Below, in pieces: positions 7,032 to 14,543 of a DNA stretch of 24,628 nucleotides. The translations under genes were made by a program, and so were the position numbers. The notes beneath the pieces were generated by a model. The model was given only the letters and a program-made list of their open reading frames with translations. It made no database searches and was not told the DNA's origin. Source of the stretch: Pseudomonadota bacterium (lineage in GTDB: Bacteria > Desulfobacterota > Anaeroferrophillalia > Anaeroferrophillales > Tharpellaceae); the NCBI GenBank assembly GCA_015486505.1, contig WFRP01000206.1, forward strand, positions 1 to 24,628, in the 5' to 3' direction. Every line of letters starts with the position of its first letter. Position 1 is the stretch's first letter.

Positions 7032-9242
7032 ATGACCAAGCAGCAACCAACTCCGGCCGCGATTCTGAAACAATATTGGGGCCATAGCGGTTTTCTTCCG
7101 CTACAGAAAGAGGCGATTGACGCGGTTCTCAAGGCTCAGGATTCACTGCTGGTACTCCCGACCGGCGGCGGCAAATCAGCCTGTTTTCAGGTTCCGGCCA
7201 TCACTATAAATTGCCTGGCGCTGGTAATTTCGCCCCTGATTGCCTTAATGAAAGACCAGGTTGACGCGCTTAAGCTCAACGGCGTTGCCGCGGCTTTTAT
7301 CAACAGCTCGATGACCGCCGCGGAAAAACTTCAGGTCACCAACCAACTTAAGGCCCGGGCATTAAATCTGCTCTATATCTCGCCGGAAAAGCTCGCCCAG
7401 GAGAGAAGCTTAAACTTCTTACAAACCCTGCGCATCGGCTTTATCGCCATCGATGAGGCCCATTGTATCAGCCAGTGGGGCCATGATTTTCGCCCCGAAT
7501 ACCGTCAGCTCAAAGAACTGCGCCGCCACTTTCCCGACATTTCGATTCACGCCTACACCGCGACCGCGACCCCGGAAGTGCAAAGAGATATCGCGGTTCA
7601 ACTTGACCTGGAAAACCCGGTTTTTTTAATCGGCTCTTTCGACCGCCCCAACCTTACTTATCGGGTACGGCGTAAAAGCAGCCGGCATTTTGCCCAGATT
7701 ATGGAAGTAGTCAGGCGCCATCAGCAGGAATCGGGCATTATTTACTGTCAAAGCCGCCGTGAAGTTGAAATTATTGCCGGGCGTTTAACTGAGGAAAACC
7801 TTGCGGTCTGGCCCTATCACGCCGGTATGGCCGATCATGAACGCAAAAGAAATCAGGAAGCGTTCATCAATCATGAATCCGGGATTATGGTGGCGACCAT
7901 TGCCTTCGGCATGGGGGTTGACAAATCCAATATCCGCTTCGTTATCCACAGCGGCCTGCCCAAAGCTCTGGAAAATTATCAACAGGAAAGCGGCCGGGCC
8001 GGACGTGACGGCCTGCCGGCGGAATGTCTGCTTTTTCACAACAATGCCGATCTGCTCCGCTGGCAGCGCGCCCTGAATGAAGCGGAAAGCAGCGGCAACA
8101 CCACCGGCATTGCAGGGGCCGCCCGCTCCCTGAAAGCGATGAGTGATTACGCCCATGGGGTTAAGTGCCGGCATCAGACCCTGGTTAATTATTTCGGCCA
8201 GACCCTGCCGGATAAACCCTGCGGCCATTGCGACATCTGCCTTGACGAAATGCCGCGGATTGCAGAGCCATTGATCTGCGCCCAGAAAATCCTCTCCAGC
8301 ATTGTCCGTCAAGGCGAAAATTTCGGTCTTAATTACAGTGCCCAGGTACTTAAAGGCTCACAGGAACAACGAATCAGGGCCAACCGCCACGAACAACTCT
8401 CAACCTGGGGAATCCTGAAAAACGAATCCCTGGAACAGATTAAAAACTGGATCGATCAACTCATCAGCCAGGATTTTATCCGCCGCGAAGGTGAATACCA
8501 GATCCTTTCCGTAAGCCCGGCCGGCCGCCGCCTGCTGCGCGGTGAAATTACGCCGATTCTGATCCGGGTTGAATCTGATTCCGGTTCACAGGCTCCGGTT
8601 AAAACCGACACCACATTAACCACGATTGAGCTTGAACTTTTCAACGATCTGCGCGCTCTGCGCCACGAGCTGGCGACAGACCGAAAGGTTCCGCCCTACG
8701 TTATCTTCAGTGATGCGGCGCTTAATGATATGGCCCGGCGACGACCGGTTGATCCTGCGACATTTAACCTGGTAAAGGGTGTCGGTGAAACCAAGCTTAA
8801 GGATTTCGGCAGGCTCTTTACGGAACGTATCCACAAGTTCTGCGCGGAGCGCGAATTGTCCGTAAACTATCCACTTGCGCAAAAAGCCGAGCGTAAACGC
8901 AAGCCCCGCGACAAAAATCATTTAAGTGAATCCGAGGTCAAAGCATTTGCCTGTTTTGCCGCCGGGCTTTCAATCAAAGAGACTGCGGCTAAACTGAATC
9001 GGGCCTTATCAACCACCAGCTCCTACATGATGACCTATATCCGCCACCATAATATCAGCGATCCCGCACCCTGGGTTGAGACAACCGTCATTCAGGAAAT
9101 CAATGAAACAGTTTCCGAGCTTGAAAAAGATCCGGAGTGGGGCGGCCGCTTGAAACCGATATTTGTCAAACTGGGAGAACGAATCCCTTACGATAAGATC
9201 AGAATTGTGCTCGCCTGCCGCCGGGAACAGGTGAAAAAATGA
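7032..9242 (+). CDS. recQ: ATP-dependent DNA helicase RecQ
   Basis: A 3'-5' superfamily 2 helicase for recombination and replication-fork repair. The 736 residues carry the full bacterial layout: Walker A LPTGGGKS (42-49), DEAH box with SQWGHDFRPEY (141-157), TATATP (176-181), DRPNLTYRV (204-212), GMGVDKSNIRFVIH (293-306), and QQESGRAGRDG (317-327). The four zinc-cluster cysteines are at 379, 397, 400 and 403 (CRH...CGHCDIC). A winged-helix RQC region (~410-510), an HRDC domain (~535-605, PPYVIFSDAALNDMA) and a C-terminal helix-turn-helix (~630-736, SIKETAAKLNRALSTTSSY) follow. It is longer than E. coli RecQ (about 610) because of this last domain, which is known in other RecQ proteins. Its stop overlaps the next start by ATGA. 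Confidence 0.96.
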   Translation: MTKQQPTPAAILKQYWGHSGFLPLQKEAIDAVLKAQDSLLVLPTGGGKSACFQVPAITINCLALVISPLIALMKDQVDALKLNGVAAAFINSSMTAAEKLQVTNQLKARALNLLYISPEKLAQERSLNFLQTLRIGFIAIDEAHCISQWGHDFRPEYRQLKELRRHFPDISIHAYTATATPEVQRDIAVQLDLENPVFLIGSFDRPNLTYRVRRKSSRHFAQIMEVVRRHQQESGIIYCQSRREVEIIAGRLTEENLAVWPYHAGMADHERKRNQEAFINHESGIMVATIAFGMGVDKSNIRFVIHSGLPKALENYQQESGRAGRDGLPAECLLFHNNADLLRWQRALNEAESSGNTTGIAGAARSLKAMSDYAHGVKCRHQTLVNYFGQTLPDKPCGHCDICLDEMPRIAEPLICAQKILSSIVRQGENFGLNYSAQVLKGSQEQRIRANRHEQLSTWGILKNESLEQIKNWIDQLISQDFIRREGEYQILSVSPAGRRLLRGEITPILIRVESDSGSQAPVKTDTTLTTIELELFNDLRALRHELATDRKVPPYVIFSDAALNDMARRRPVDPATFNLVKGVGETKLKDFGRLFTERIHKFCAERELSVNYPLAQKAERKRKPRDKNHLSESEVKAFACFAAGLSIKETAAKLNRALSTTSSYMMTYIRHHNISDPAPWVETTVIQEINETVSELEKDPEWGGRLKPIFVKLGERIPYDKIRIVLACRREQVKK

Positions 9243-10087
9243 GTCGATATATTGCCATAGATGATAAAATAATCCCTGAAACCAAAGCTTGCATATCACC
9301 TTTAAACCCGGGTTTTCTTTTTGGTGAGGGTCTGTTTGAAACCATCAGAGCCGATAGCGGCAAACCTTTCCTCCTGCCGGAGCACCTTGAACGGATGCGG
9401 AAAGGCCTGAAAACTCTGGGCCTTGAACAACCCGCCGATTTTGACAAAACGGCAACCATAATTTCAAATCTGTTAGAGATAAACCAACTCAACCGGGCCG
9501 TAGCCGTTATCAAATTAATCTGCAGTCAGCCCTCAAATGTAAACCCGGACGCAAAACCTGAAACCTGCCTGATCATAAAAGCTGACAAACTTGATTTATC
9601 CGCAATTAAAATTCGGCAGCAGGGTCTTGGCGCGCAAATCCTCCCCTGGCGGCGGGATAGCCGCAACCCTTTACTGGCGCTTAAAAGTCTGAACTACCTG
9701 GAGAATCGTTACGCTTTGCGGAGCGTAAAACAGCAGGGCTTTACTGAAGGGATATTCTTGAATCAAGCGGGAGAACTTTGTGAAGGCACCTTTTCCAATC
9801 TCTTTCTCATTCGCGCAAACCGCCTGCTGACGCCCCCTTTAACCGCCGGAATTCTCCCCGGCATCACCCGGGCGTTTATTTTGAAAAACGCGCCGGCGGC
9901 GGGCATCGAAGTCTGGGAAACCCCGCTTTTTCCCGATGATCTCAAAACCTGCGCCGGCGCTTTTCTCACCAGTTCGCTTATGCGCCTGGCACCCCTGCTT
10001 GAGTTAGGGCAGAACCGCTTTGCCCTCAAAGAAACCGCGGCCTTACGCGAAACCATAATGGATTTTTTCAACCTTACGATCCGTTAA
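9239..10087 (+). CDS. pabC: PLP-dependent class IV aminotransferase, probably aminodeoxychorismate lyase (PabC-like)
   Basis: Fold-type IV PLP enzyme of 282 residues. Family landmarks: GFLFGEGLFETIR (25-37) near the N-terminus, the Schiff-base lysine K149 in LALKSLNYLENRYA, CEGTFSNLFLI (181-191) with E182 following the pattern of the cofactor-binding Glu, and LTSSLMRLAPL (243-253). Aminodeoxychorismate lyase makes p-aminobenzoate for folate. D-amino-acid and branched-chain aminotransferases share these motifs; the size and the FGEGLFETIR opening favour PabC, but this is not decisive. The ATG overlaps the recQ TGA (ATGA), so translation is likely coupled. No pabA/B-type gene is in view. Confidence 0.75.
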   Translation: MSRYIAIDDKIIPETKACISPLNPGFLFGEGLFETIRADSGKPFLLPEHLERMRKGLKTLGLEQPADFDKTATIISNLLEINQLNRAVAVIKLICSQPSNVNPDAKPETCLIIKADKLDLSAIKIRQQGLGAQILPWRRDSRNPLLALKSLNYLENRYALRSVKQQGFTEGIFLNQAGELCEGTFSNLFLIRANRLLTPPLTAGILPGITRAFILKNAPAAGIEVWETPLFPDDLKTCAGAFLTSSLMRLAPLLELGQNRFALKETAALRETIMDFFNLTIR

Positions 10088-10292
10088 TCTATAACTCAAC
10101 TTTCTTAAGTCTGATGCCCTCGTAAAAATTCCGAAAAATAATTGTAACTATTCAGCCGAATCCGGGGTCGGGCGCGGTTTTTCTTTGCGTCTTGGCGCCT
10201 TTGCGGGAAACAAAAAACAGTCATCCCGCAAAGACATTTTCAAACCGAACGCCAAATACCCATAAGTCAAGCCTGACCCCGGTTGTGGTTGG
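10088..10292. other. Intergenic region made of short dispersed-repeat debris
   Basis: Between pabC and the terminator of the opposing gene. It holds GTAACTATTCAGCC (10144-10157), a TTTGCG-rich stretch (10182-10210, CTTTGCGTCTTGG then CGCCTTTGCGGG) resembling a motif spread through many bacterial genomes, and GTCAAGCCTGACCCCGG (10266-10282), which resembles ends associated with REP/Y1-transposase elements. No gene seen. Confidence 0.5.
10144..10157 (+). repeat. Short dispersed repeat GTAACTATTCAGCC, copy 2
   Basis: Identical to 992-1005. It is followed by GAATCCGGGG, matching the flank of the third copy (AACTCCGGG), so the repeated unit may be a little longer than 14 bases. Confidence 0.55.
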
Positions 10293-10325
10293 TAAAAAAA
10301 AAGGCAGCGGGTTTAAGCGCTGCCT
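10293..10325 (-). terminator. Rho-independent terminator of the parA/KAPxPFWR unit
   Basis: On the minus strand, AGGCAGCG (complement of 10318-10325), an 8-base loop, CGCTGCCT (complement of 10302-10309), then a run of nine T (complement of 10293-10301). The 8-bp stem is perfect. It lies just downstream of the stop at 10344. Confidence 0.9.
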
Positions 10326-10343
10326 GGGGATAAATTTTAGCGG

Positions 10344-11357
10344 CTATTTCCGCCAGAAAGGAATCGGGGCCTTGTCAAAGGATGGATCGTGATGAGCATC
10401 TTTGCTTGCGGCCGCGGGCGAAGTCGTTTTGCTTTTGCGCCAGAAGGGGACCGGGGCTTTGCTGAAAGAATCAACGACGGCCGCGGGAGCCTTGGCGGCA
10501 GGAGCCGTTTTTTTATTGTTTTTCATTTTCTCCAGCTGTTTTGCCCGGGGATGCTGATAATTGCGCCAGAAGGGGATCGGCGCTTTGGCAAAAGATGAAT
10601 CTTTAACCGCAGGCTTGGCCGGGGCCGCCTTTTTAACCGCAGGCGCCGGCTGCGCCGGGGCTGAGGCCCGCAAATCTTTCAGTTCAGCTTCCAGGCCGGC
10701 AATTACCGCCTGCAGACTTTTAACCTTCTGCTCCAGTTTCTGAATCATGCTCTGACTCTGTTCCACCTGGGTCGCGGCCGCTTTCTGCAGCGGCACCGCC
10801 GAGATATAGTAGAGCCAGAAGGCCGCCATAAAAAATAAAATTACAAAAATCGGCAGGATACCGCCGCTGCCGGACTCTTTGGAACTCTGCTTAACCGGTT
10901 TATTTGTTGTCATCTCAATTTCACCTTTTTCCCCTTTTAAATTTTGCTCTTTAAGATTTTCTTCCTTAAGCTTACTGTCTTCTTCCACCACTTTTTTTAC
11001 AACTTTTTTCTCCGCGACTTTCGCGGTTGCTGCGACCGCCGGCAACTCTGGGGCCTTTTCCGTTACGGGTGCCGGTGCCTTTTCCGGCGGCGCTTCAGTA
11101 GCCGGTGCGGCTGCTCCGGCTACCGGAGCGGCAGGCTCAGATGCGGTTTTTTCTGACGCTTTCGCATCTTTTAAGCCGCCGGCACTGAAAAAGGCCGCCA
11201 TTTTTTCCTTGTCGATTTCAGTCGACGCCGGACTTTTAGCCGCCACTTTACCGCGCCCGCCGGCAGTTTGAGCCCGTTTTGCGGTTTTGCCCGCGGAACT
11301 GCCGTTTTTAGCAGACTTCGTCTTTTTTGCACTTTTCTTCTCTTTTTTGGTTGTCAT
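10344..11357 (-). CDS. Unrecognised single-span membrane protein with three KAPxPFWR repeats; ParA partner candidate
   Basis: I do not recognise a family. The 337 residues divide as follows: a Lys-rich N-terminus (1-40, MTTKKEKKSAKKTKSAKNG), an Ala/Pro-rich linker (70-115), a charged Lys/Glu stretch (117-148), one membrane segment (~166-187, GILPIFVILFFMAAFWLYY), a predicted coiled coil (~190-230, QKLEQKVKSLQAVIAGLEAE), and a low-complexity tail with the peptide [DS]SFxKAP[IV]PFWR[KN] three times (KAP starting at 258, 300 and 329; the last ends the protein). Its ATG overlaps the parA stop (ATGA) and has AAGGAG eight bases upstream, so the two are translationally coupled. Orphan ParA ATPases often act with a partner whose basic N-terminus stimulates them; this protein fits that pattern by inference only. 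A second possible start lies at M149. Confidence 0.85.
   Translation of the reverse strand: MTTKKEKKSAKKTKSAKNGSSAGKTAKRAQTAGGRGKVAAKSPASTEIDKEKMAAFFSAGGLKDAKASEKTASEPAAPVAGAAAPATEAPPEKAPAPVTEKAPELPAVAATAKVAEKKVVKKVVEEDSKLKEENLKEQNLKGEKGEIEMTTNKPVKQSSKESGSGGILPIFVILFFMAAFWLYYISAVPLQKAAATQVEQSQSMIQKLEQKVKSLQAVIAGLEAELKDLRASAPAQPAPAVKKAAPAKPAVKDSSFAKAPIPFWRNYQHPRAKQLEKMKNNKKTAPAAKAPAAVVDSFSKAPVPFWRKSKTTSPAAASKDAHHDPSFDKAPIPFWRK
10921..10927 (-). promoter_or_regulatory. Internal ribosome-binding site before Met149 of the KAPxPFWR gene
   Basis: The minus strand reads AAGGTGA, 7 bases, ATGACAAC (ATG at 10913). The first start reads AAGGAG, 8 bases, ATGACAAC. The 60 bases before the internal ATG are A-rich and unlike the surrounding GC-rich coding sequence. 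This suggests a second initiation site or a scar from fusion of two genes. Confidence 0.45.
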
Positions 11358-12100
11358 CCAAACAACTCCTTATAAACATTCTGATAATCTTCACGAGCCC
11401 GGGATGTAGCTCCGAACTCAACAATTGTCTGTTGCCGACTGGAAGCCTGCTGCACCTTGGTATCAATCCGCACCGGCGGCAGCACCAAATCCCCGTAACG
11501 CTCAATCAGAGCCGCCAGCACCTCCTTGCTTACGTTAACCCTTTTATCAAAAAAGGTCGGCAGAATGCCGCAGACCTTAACTTTCTTTTCAAAATACTCC
11601 TCGATCATCGCCAAATTCTCGAAAACCTGACCGGCGCCGACCATTGCCAGGTAATCCATACTTACCGGCAAGAGTAATTCATCAACAAAAACCAGGGCAT
11701 TCTGACTTAAAATTGATAAAGAAGGCGAACAATCCAGCAGGACGACGCTGATGTCCGGGATTACTTCTTCGACCCGGGCCAGCGCTCTTTTCAAGGCCTC
11801 TTCCCGCCGGGGCCGAGTCACAAGCACGGTTTCACAGGCGGCTACCGTCCGGTCTGAAGGCAGGCAAAAAAGATTTTCCCGGACTTCAATCAGGCATTCA
11901 GCCAGAGGCTTGCCGTCAACCAGAAGGTCGTAGAGTGAGTTTTCAGTCTCAATGCCGAAACTTTCAGCAATATTGCCCTGGGCATCAAGATCGACGACCA
12001 GAACTTTTTTACCGGCCTGAGCCAGACAATGAGCCAGAGTGATCACCGTGGTCGTTTTACCGGTTCCCCCCTTGAAATTCTGACAGGCAATTCTCCGCAC
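11354..12100 (-). CDS. ParA/Soj-family ATPase (orphan, no ParB beside it)
   Basis: A 248-residue ParA/MinD-type ATPase that would dimerise on ATP and bind DNA non-specifically. Seen: deviant Walker A FKGGTGKTTT near the N-terminus with the signature Lys, switch I region VVDLDAQGN, Walker B VVLLDCSPSLS, and QASSRQQTIVEF near the C-terminus, usual in Soj. The frame is open to an ATG at 12175, but that codon sits between the -35 and -10 of a good promoter. GTG 12100 has GGAGG (12111-12115) ten bases upstream and gives the usual short N-terminus before the P-loop. No ParB gene or parS-like site is seen nearby, so it is probably not the chromosome segregation copy. The coupled downstream membrane protein is the likely partner. 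Confidence 0.9.
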   Translation of the reverse strand: MRRIACQNFKGGTGKTTTVITLAHCLAQAGKKVLVVDLDAQGNIAESFGIETENSLYDLLVDGKPLAECLIEVRENLFCLPSDRTVAACETVLVTRPRREEALKRALARVEEVIPDISVVLLDCSPSLSILSQNALVFVDELLLPVSMDYLAMVGAGQVFENLAMIEEYFEKKVKVCGILPTFFDKRVNVSKEVLAALIERYGDLVLPPVRIDTKVQQASSRQQTIVEFGATSRAREDYQNVYKELFG

Positions 12101-12110
12101 CCTTAAGCAA

Positions 12111-12115
12111 CCTCC
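12111..12115 (-). promoter_or_regulatory. Shine-Dalgarno GGAGG that sets the parA start
   Basis: Minus strand GGAGG, 10 bases, GTG at 12100. It rules for GTG over the longer ATG start at 12175. Confidence 0.7.
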
Positions 12116-12153
12116 GTCCGGATTTTCTTTATCTCCCACGTCAATGCGCCGGA

Positions 12154-12183
12154 CTACTAGCAAATGACCTTTCAAATTGTCAA
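12154..12183 (-). promoter_or_regulatory. Promoter of the parA unit
   Basis: Minus strand TTGACA (complement of 12178-12183), 18 bases, TAGTAG (complement of 12154-12159) preceded by TGC, an extended -10. The -35 is a perfect consensus; the -10 is weak. It is divergent from the promoter of the hybrid kinase. Confidence 0.5.
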
Positions 12184-12278
12184 GTTATTTCATTCCGCCG
12201 AAAGCACAGAAATCTTGACGCCTGGCGGAAAAAAGCCGCGTCCGACACAGGATTCGACTGAATATTTACCATTTTCCT

Positions 12279-12308
12279 TTGACATTTATCAACAATAAAT
12301 GGTAGCAT
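12279..12308 (+). promoter_or_regulatory. Candidate promoter of the hybrid histidine kinase
   Basis: TTGACA (12279-12284), 18 bases, TAGCAT (12303-12308). It would place the transcript start after the upstream ATG at 12299, which favours the start at 12347. Confidence 0.45.
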
Positions 12309-12346
12309 TCCGCAGTACGTTTAACAATTTCCTCCTAGAGTTCTTT

Positions 12347-14407
12347 ATGACCAAGTCGCCGCAAGCAAAAGAGACCGCCGCGCCGGCGGATAAGTCCGAA
12401 AAGCCCAGCTACGAGGAACTCCTTGAAAGAGCTATCCGGGCTGAAGAGAAATGCCTCTTTTACCAGACCCGCCTCGATGAAACTCAGCGCATCGCCCGTA
12501 TAGGCGACTGGGAATGGGACATTAAAAACCAACATCTTTACTGGTCCAAAGAGACTTACAATCTCTTCGGTCTGAAACCCGGCCCGGAAGACCGGAATAA
12601 TTATGAAGCATTTATCACCGCTCTGCACCTGCATGACCTTGAACGCGTCACCGAATCAACCAGAAAAGCATTACGGCACCGGGAATTGTACGCCCTTGAT
12701 TTTCGGATAATCCGGGCCGACAACGGTAAAGAAAGAATTCTTCATTCCCAGGCCGATGTGGTGCGCAGCCCTGACAGTGGCAGACCACTACGGATGATCG
12801 GCACCATTCAGGATGTTACCAGTCAGCGCCAATCCCTGCAAAAACTTGAGCTTCTCCAATGCGCTATTAACCAGGCCAACGAAACCATTGTTATTACCGA
12901 CCGTGACGCCAATATAATCTACGCTAATCCCGCTTTCGAAAGAATCACCGGCTACTCGCTCGAAGAAGTTGTCGGCCAGAACCCCCGCATTCTCCAGAGC
13001 GGCAAAACCGAACCTGAAGTTTTCAAAAACATGTGGCAGACGCTGGTCGCGAAAAAGAACTGGCGCGGTTATTTCTACAACAAAAGAAAAAACGGCTCCC
13101 TCTACGAAGAGGAGGTCTCAATTTCACCATTGCTTGATAATGAGCGGAAAATCAGCCACTATGTTGCCGTAAAACGGGATGTCAGTAACGAAAATCAGCT
13201 CCGCCGCCAGTTGCAGCAGGCCCAGAAGATGGAGGCAATCGGCACCCTGGCCGGTGGTATTGCCCATGATTTCAACAACATCTTAACCATTCTCATCGGC
13301 AACCTTGAACTGGTTATGATGTTTGAACTTGAGGAAAACCACCCGGCTATGAAAGGCCTGGACAAAGCTTTGGCGGCCGGGCAACGGGCGAAAGATCTGG
13401 TCAACCAGATCCTCACTTTCAGCCACCGGCAGGCTGATGATCTGCAACCCCTGAAAACCACCCCGATCATCAAGGAAGCGGTCAAGTTAATTACGGCATC
13501 ACTCCCGGCAACCATTGAAATTAACGCGATCATTAACGCCACCAACGACATGGTACTCGCCGCGCCGGGGCCGCTGCATCAGGTTCTGATCAATCTCTGC
13601 ACCAACGCCACCCACGCTATGCTGAATAAAGGCGGCAAACTCGAGATCAAACTGGCAAACCGCAACCTTGATGAGAGCATCAGCAACCGGATGCCCAGCC
13701 TTGAACCCGGAGAATACATCGAGCTTAAGGTCGGCGATACCGGTTCCGGGATTGCCCCGGAAATTGCCGATAAAATCTTCGACCCCTACTTTACCACTAA
13801 ACCTATCGGCCAGGGTTCGGGCCTGGGCCTGGCCACCGTACAGAGCATTGTCCAAAAACTCGGCGGCGAGATTCTTTTCGAAAGCGAAGTCGGTCGCGGC
13901 AGCGAGTTCACCGTACTGCTGCCGGCGCTCGATTACCGGACCAGCATCACCAACTCACTGACGGATATCACCCGCCTGCCGACCGGCAGTGAATCGCTGC
14001 TTCTGGTTGATGACGAAAAGGATATCGTAGAGCTTAATCAGCAAACCCTGGAAAAACTCGGTTATTACGTTTCCATCTGCAGCAACGGCGATGCCGCCCT
14101 CAAGTTAATCAAACGCAACCTGAATCAATTTGATCTGGTGCTGACGGATATGACCATGCCCGGGATTTCCGGGGTGCAACTGGCCCGGGAAATCGTAAAG
14201 CTCAACCCGGAGATAGCAATCATTGTCGGCACCGGTTACAGCGATACTATTGACCGTGAAGAAATTTTGGCAATGGGCATTAAGGAGTTTTACCACAAAC
14301 CTCTGAGTACGGATCGTCTCATCAGATTGATCCGCAAGGTTCTGGACGAGAAAAATCAATCCGGAAAAAACGATAGCCGACCCCGATCACCGTCCGGGAG
14401 AAGCTGA
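12347..14407 (+). CDS. PAS-PAS hybrid histidine kinase with C-terminal receiver
   Basis: A 686-residue cytoplasmic sensor kinase. Order: PAS 1 (~45-160, RIGDWEWDIKNQHLYWS, closing with IGTIQDVTSQ), PAS 2 (~170-285, IVITDRDANIIYANPAFERITGY... in parts TDRDANIIYANPAF and ITGYSLEEVVGQNP), HisKA with phospho-acceptor H307 in GGIAHDFNNIL, catalytic domain with NLCTNATHAM (416-425), DTGSGIAP (464-471) and GSGLGLATV (490-498), and a receiver domain (~550-665) with DDE (555-557), phospho-acceptor D601 in LTDMTMPG and K651 in YHKPLS. The receiver retains all key residues, so phosphotransfer to its own Asp is likely. The ATG at 12347 is preferred over 12299 because of the promoter position; no clear Shine-Dalgarno. 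No response regulator or Hpt gene is adjacent. The signal sensed is unknown. Confidence 0.88.
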   Translation: MTKSPQAKETAAPADKSEKPSYEELLERAIRAEEKCLFYQTRLDETQRIARIGDWEWDIKNQHLYWSKETYNLFGLKPGPEDRNNYEAFITALHLHDLERVTESTRKALRHRELYALDFRIIRADNGKERILHSQADVVRSPDSGRPLRMIGTIQDVTSQRQSLQKLELLQCAINQANETIVITDRDANIIYANPAFERITGYSLEEVVGQNPRILQSGKTEPEVFKNMWQTLVAKKNWRGYFYNKRKNGSLYEEEVSISPLLDNERKISHYVAVKRDVSNENQLRRQLQQAQKMEAIGTLAGGIAHDFNNILTILIGNLELVMMFELEENHPAMKGLDKALAAGQRAKDLVNQILTFSHRQADDLQPLKTTPIIKEAVKLITASLPATIEINAIINATNDMVLAAPGPLHQVLINLCTNATHAMLNKGGKLEIKLANRNLDESISNRMPSLEPGEYIELKVGDTGSGIAPEIADKIFDPYFTTKPIGQGSGLGLATVQSIVQKLGGEILFESEVGRGSEFTVLLPALDYRTSITNSLTDITRLPTGSESLLLVDDEKDIVELNQQTLEKLGYYVSICSNGDAALKLIKRNLNQFDLVLTDMTMPGISGVQLAREIVKLNPEIAIIVGTGYSDTIDREEILAMGIKEFYHKPLSTDRLIRLIRKVLDEKNQSGKNDSRPRSPSGRS

Positions 14408-14422
14408 CGGCCGACCGTCAGC
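14403..14422 (+). terminator. Hairpin overlapping the stop codon of the hybrid kinase
   Basis: GCTGACGG (14403-14410), loop CCGA, CCGTCAGC (14415-14422): a perfect 8-bp stem containing the TGA stop. The following bases (AACCGTTCTTTC) are only moderately T-rich, so termination is possible but not certain. Confidence 0.4.
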
Positions 14423-14543
14423 AACCGTTCTTTCTAGAGCTGATGCATCGTCTGAAAGATGGACATCATATTGTGATTTATCGAGATAATTTAATCAAGC
14501 CCTGATTTTTCTGCATAACGATAAGGCTTTGAAATACAATGAG

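Noticed and set aside
7785..8312. 175-residue ORF antisense to recQ
   Set aside because: Opposite strand of a well conserved helicase; no family features.
10879..11271. 130-residue forward ORF opposite the KAPxPFWR gene
   Set aside because: Low-complexity Ser/Phe/Ala translation of the complement of the Ala/Pro/Lys-rich gene, which has a ribosome site, operon context and terminator.
12101..12175. ATG-initiated longer ParA N-terminus
   Set aside because: The ATG lies within the predicted promoter and the GTG at 12100 has a proper Shine-Dalgarno.
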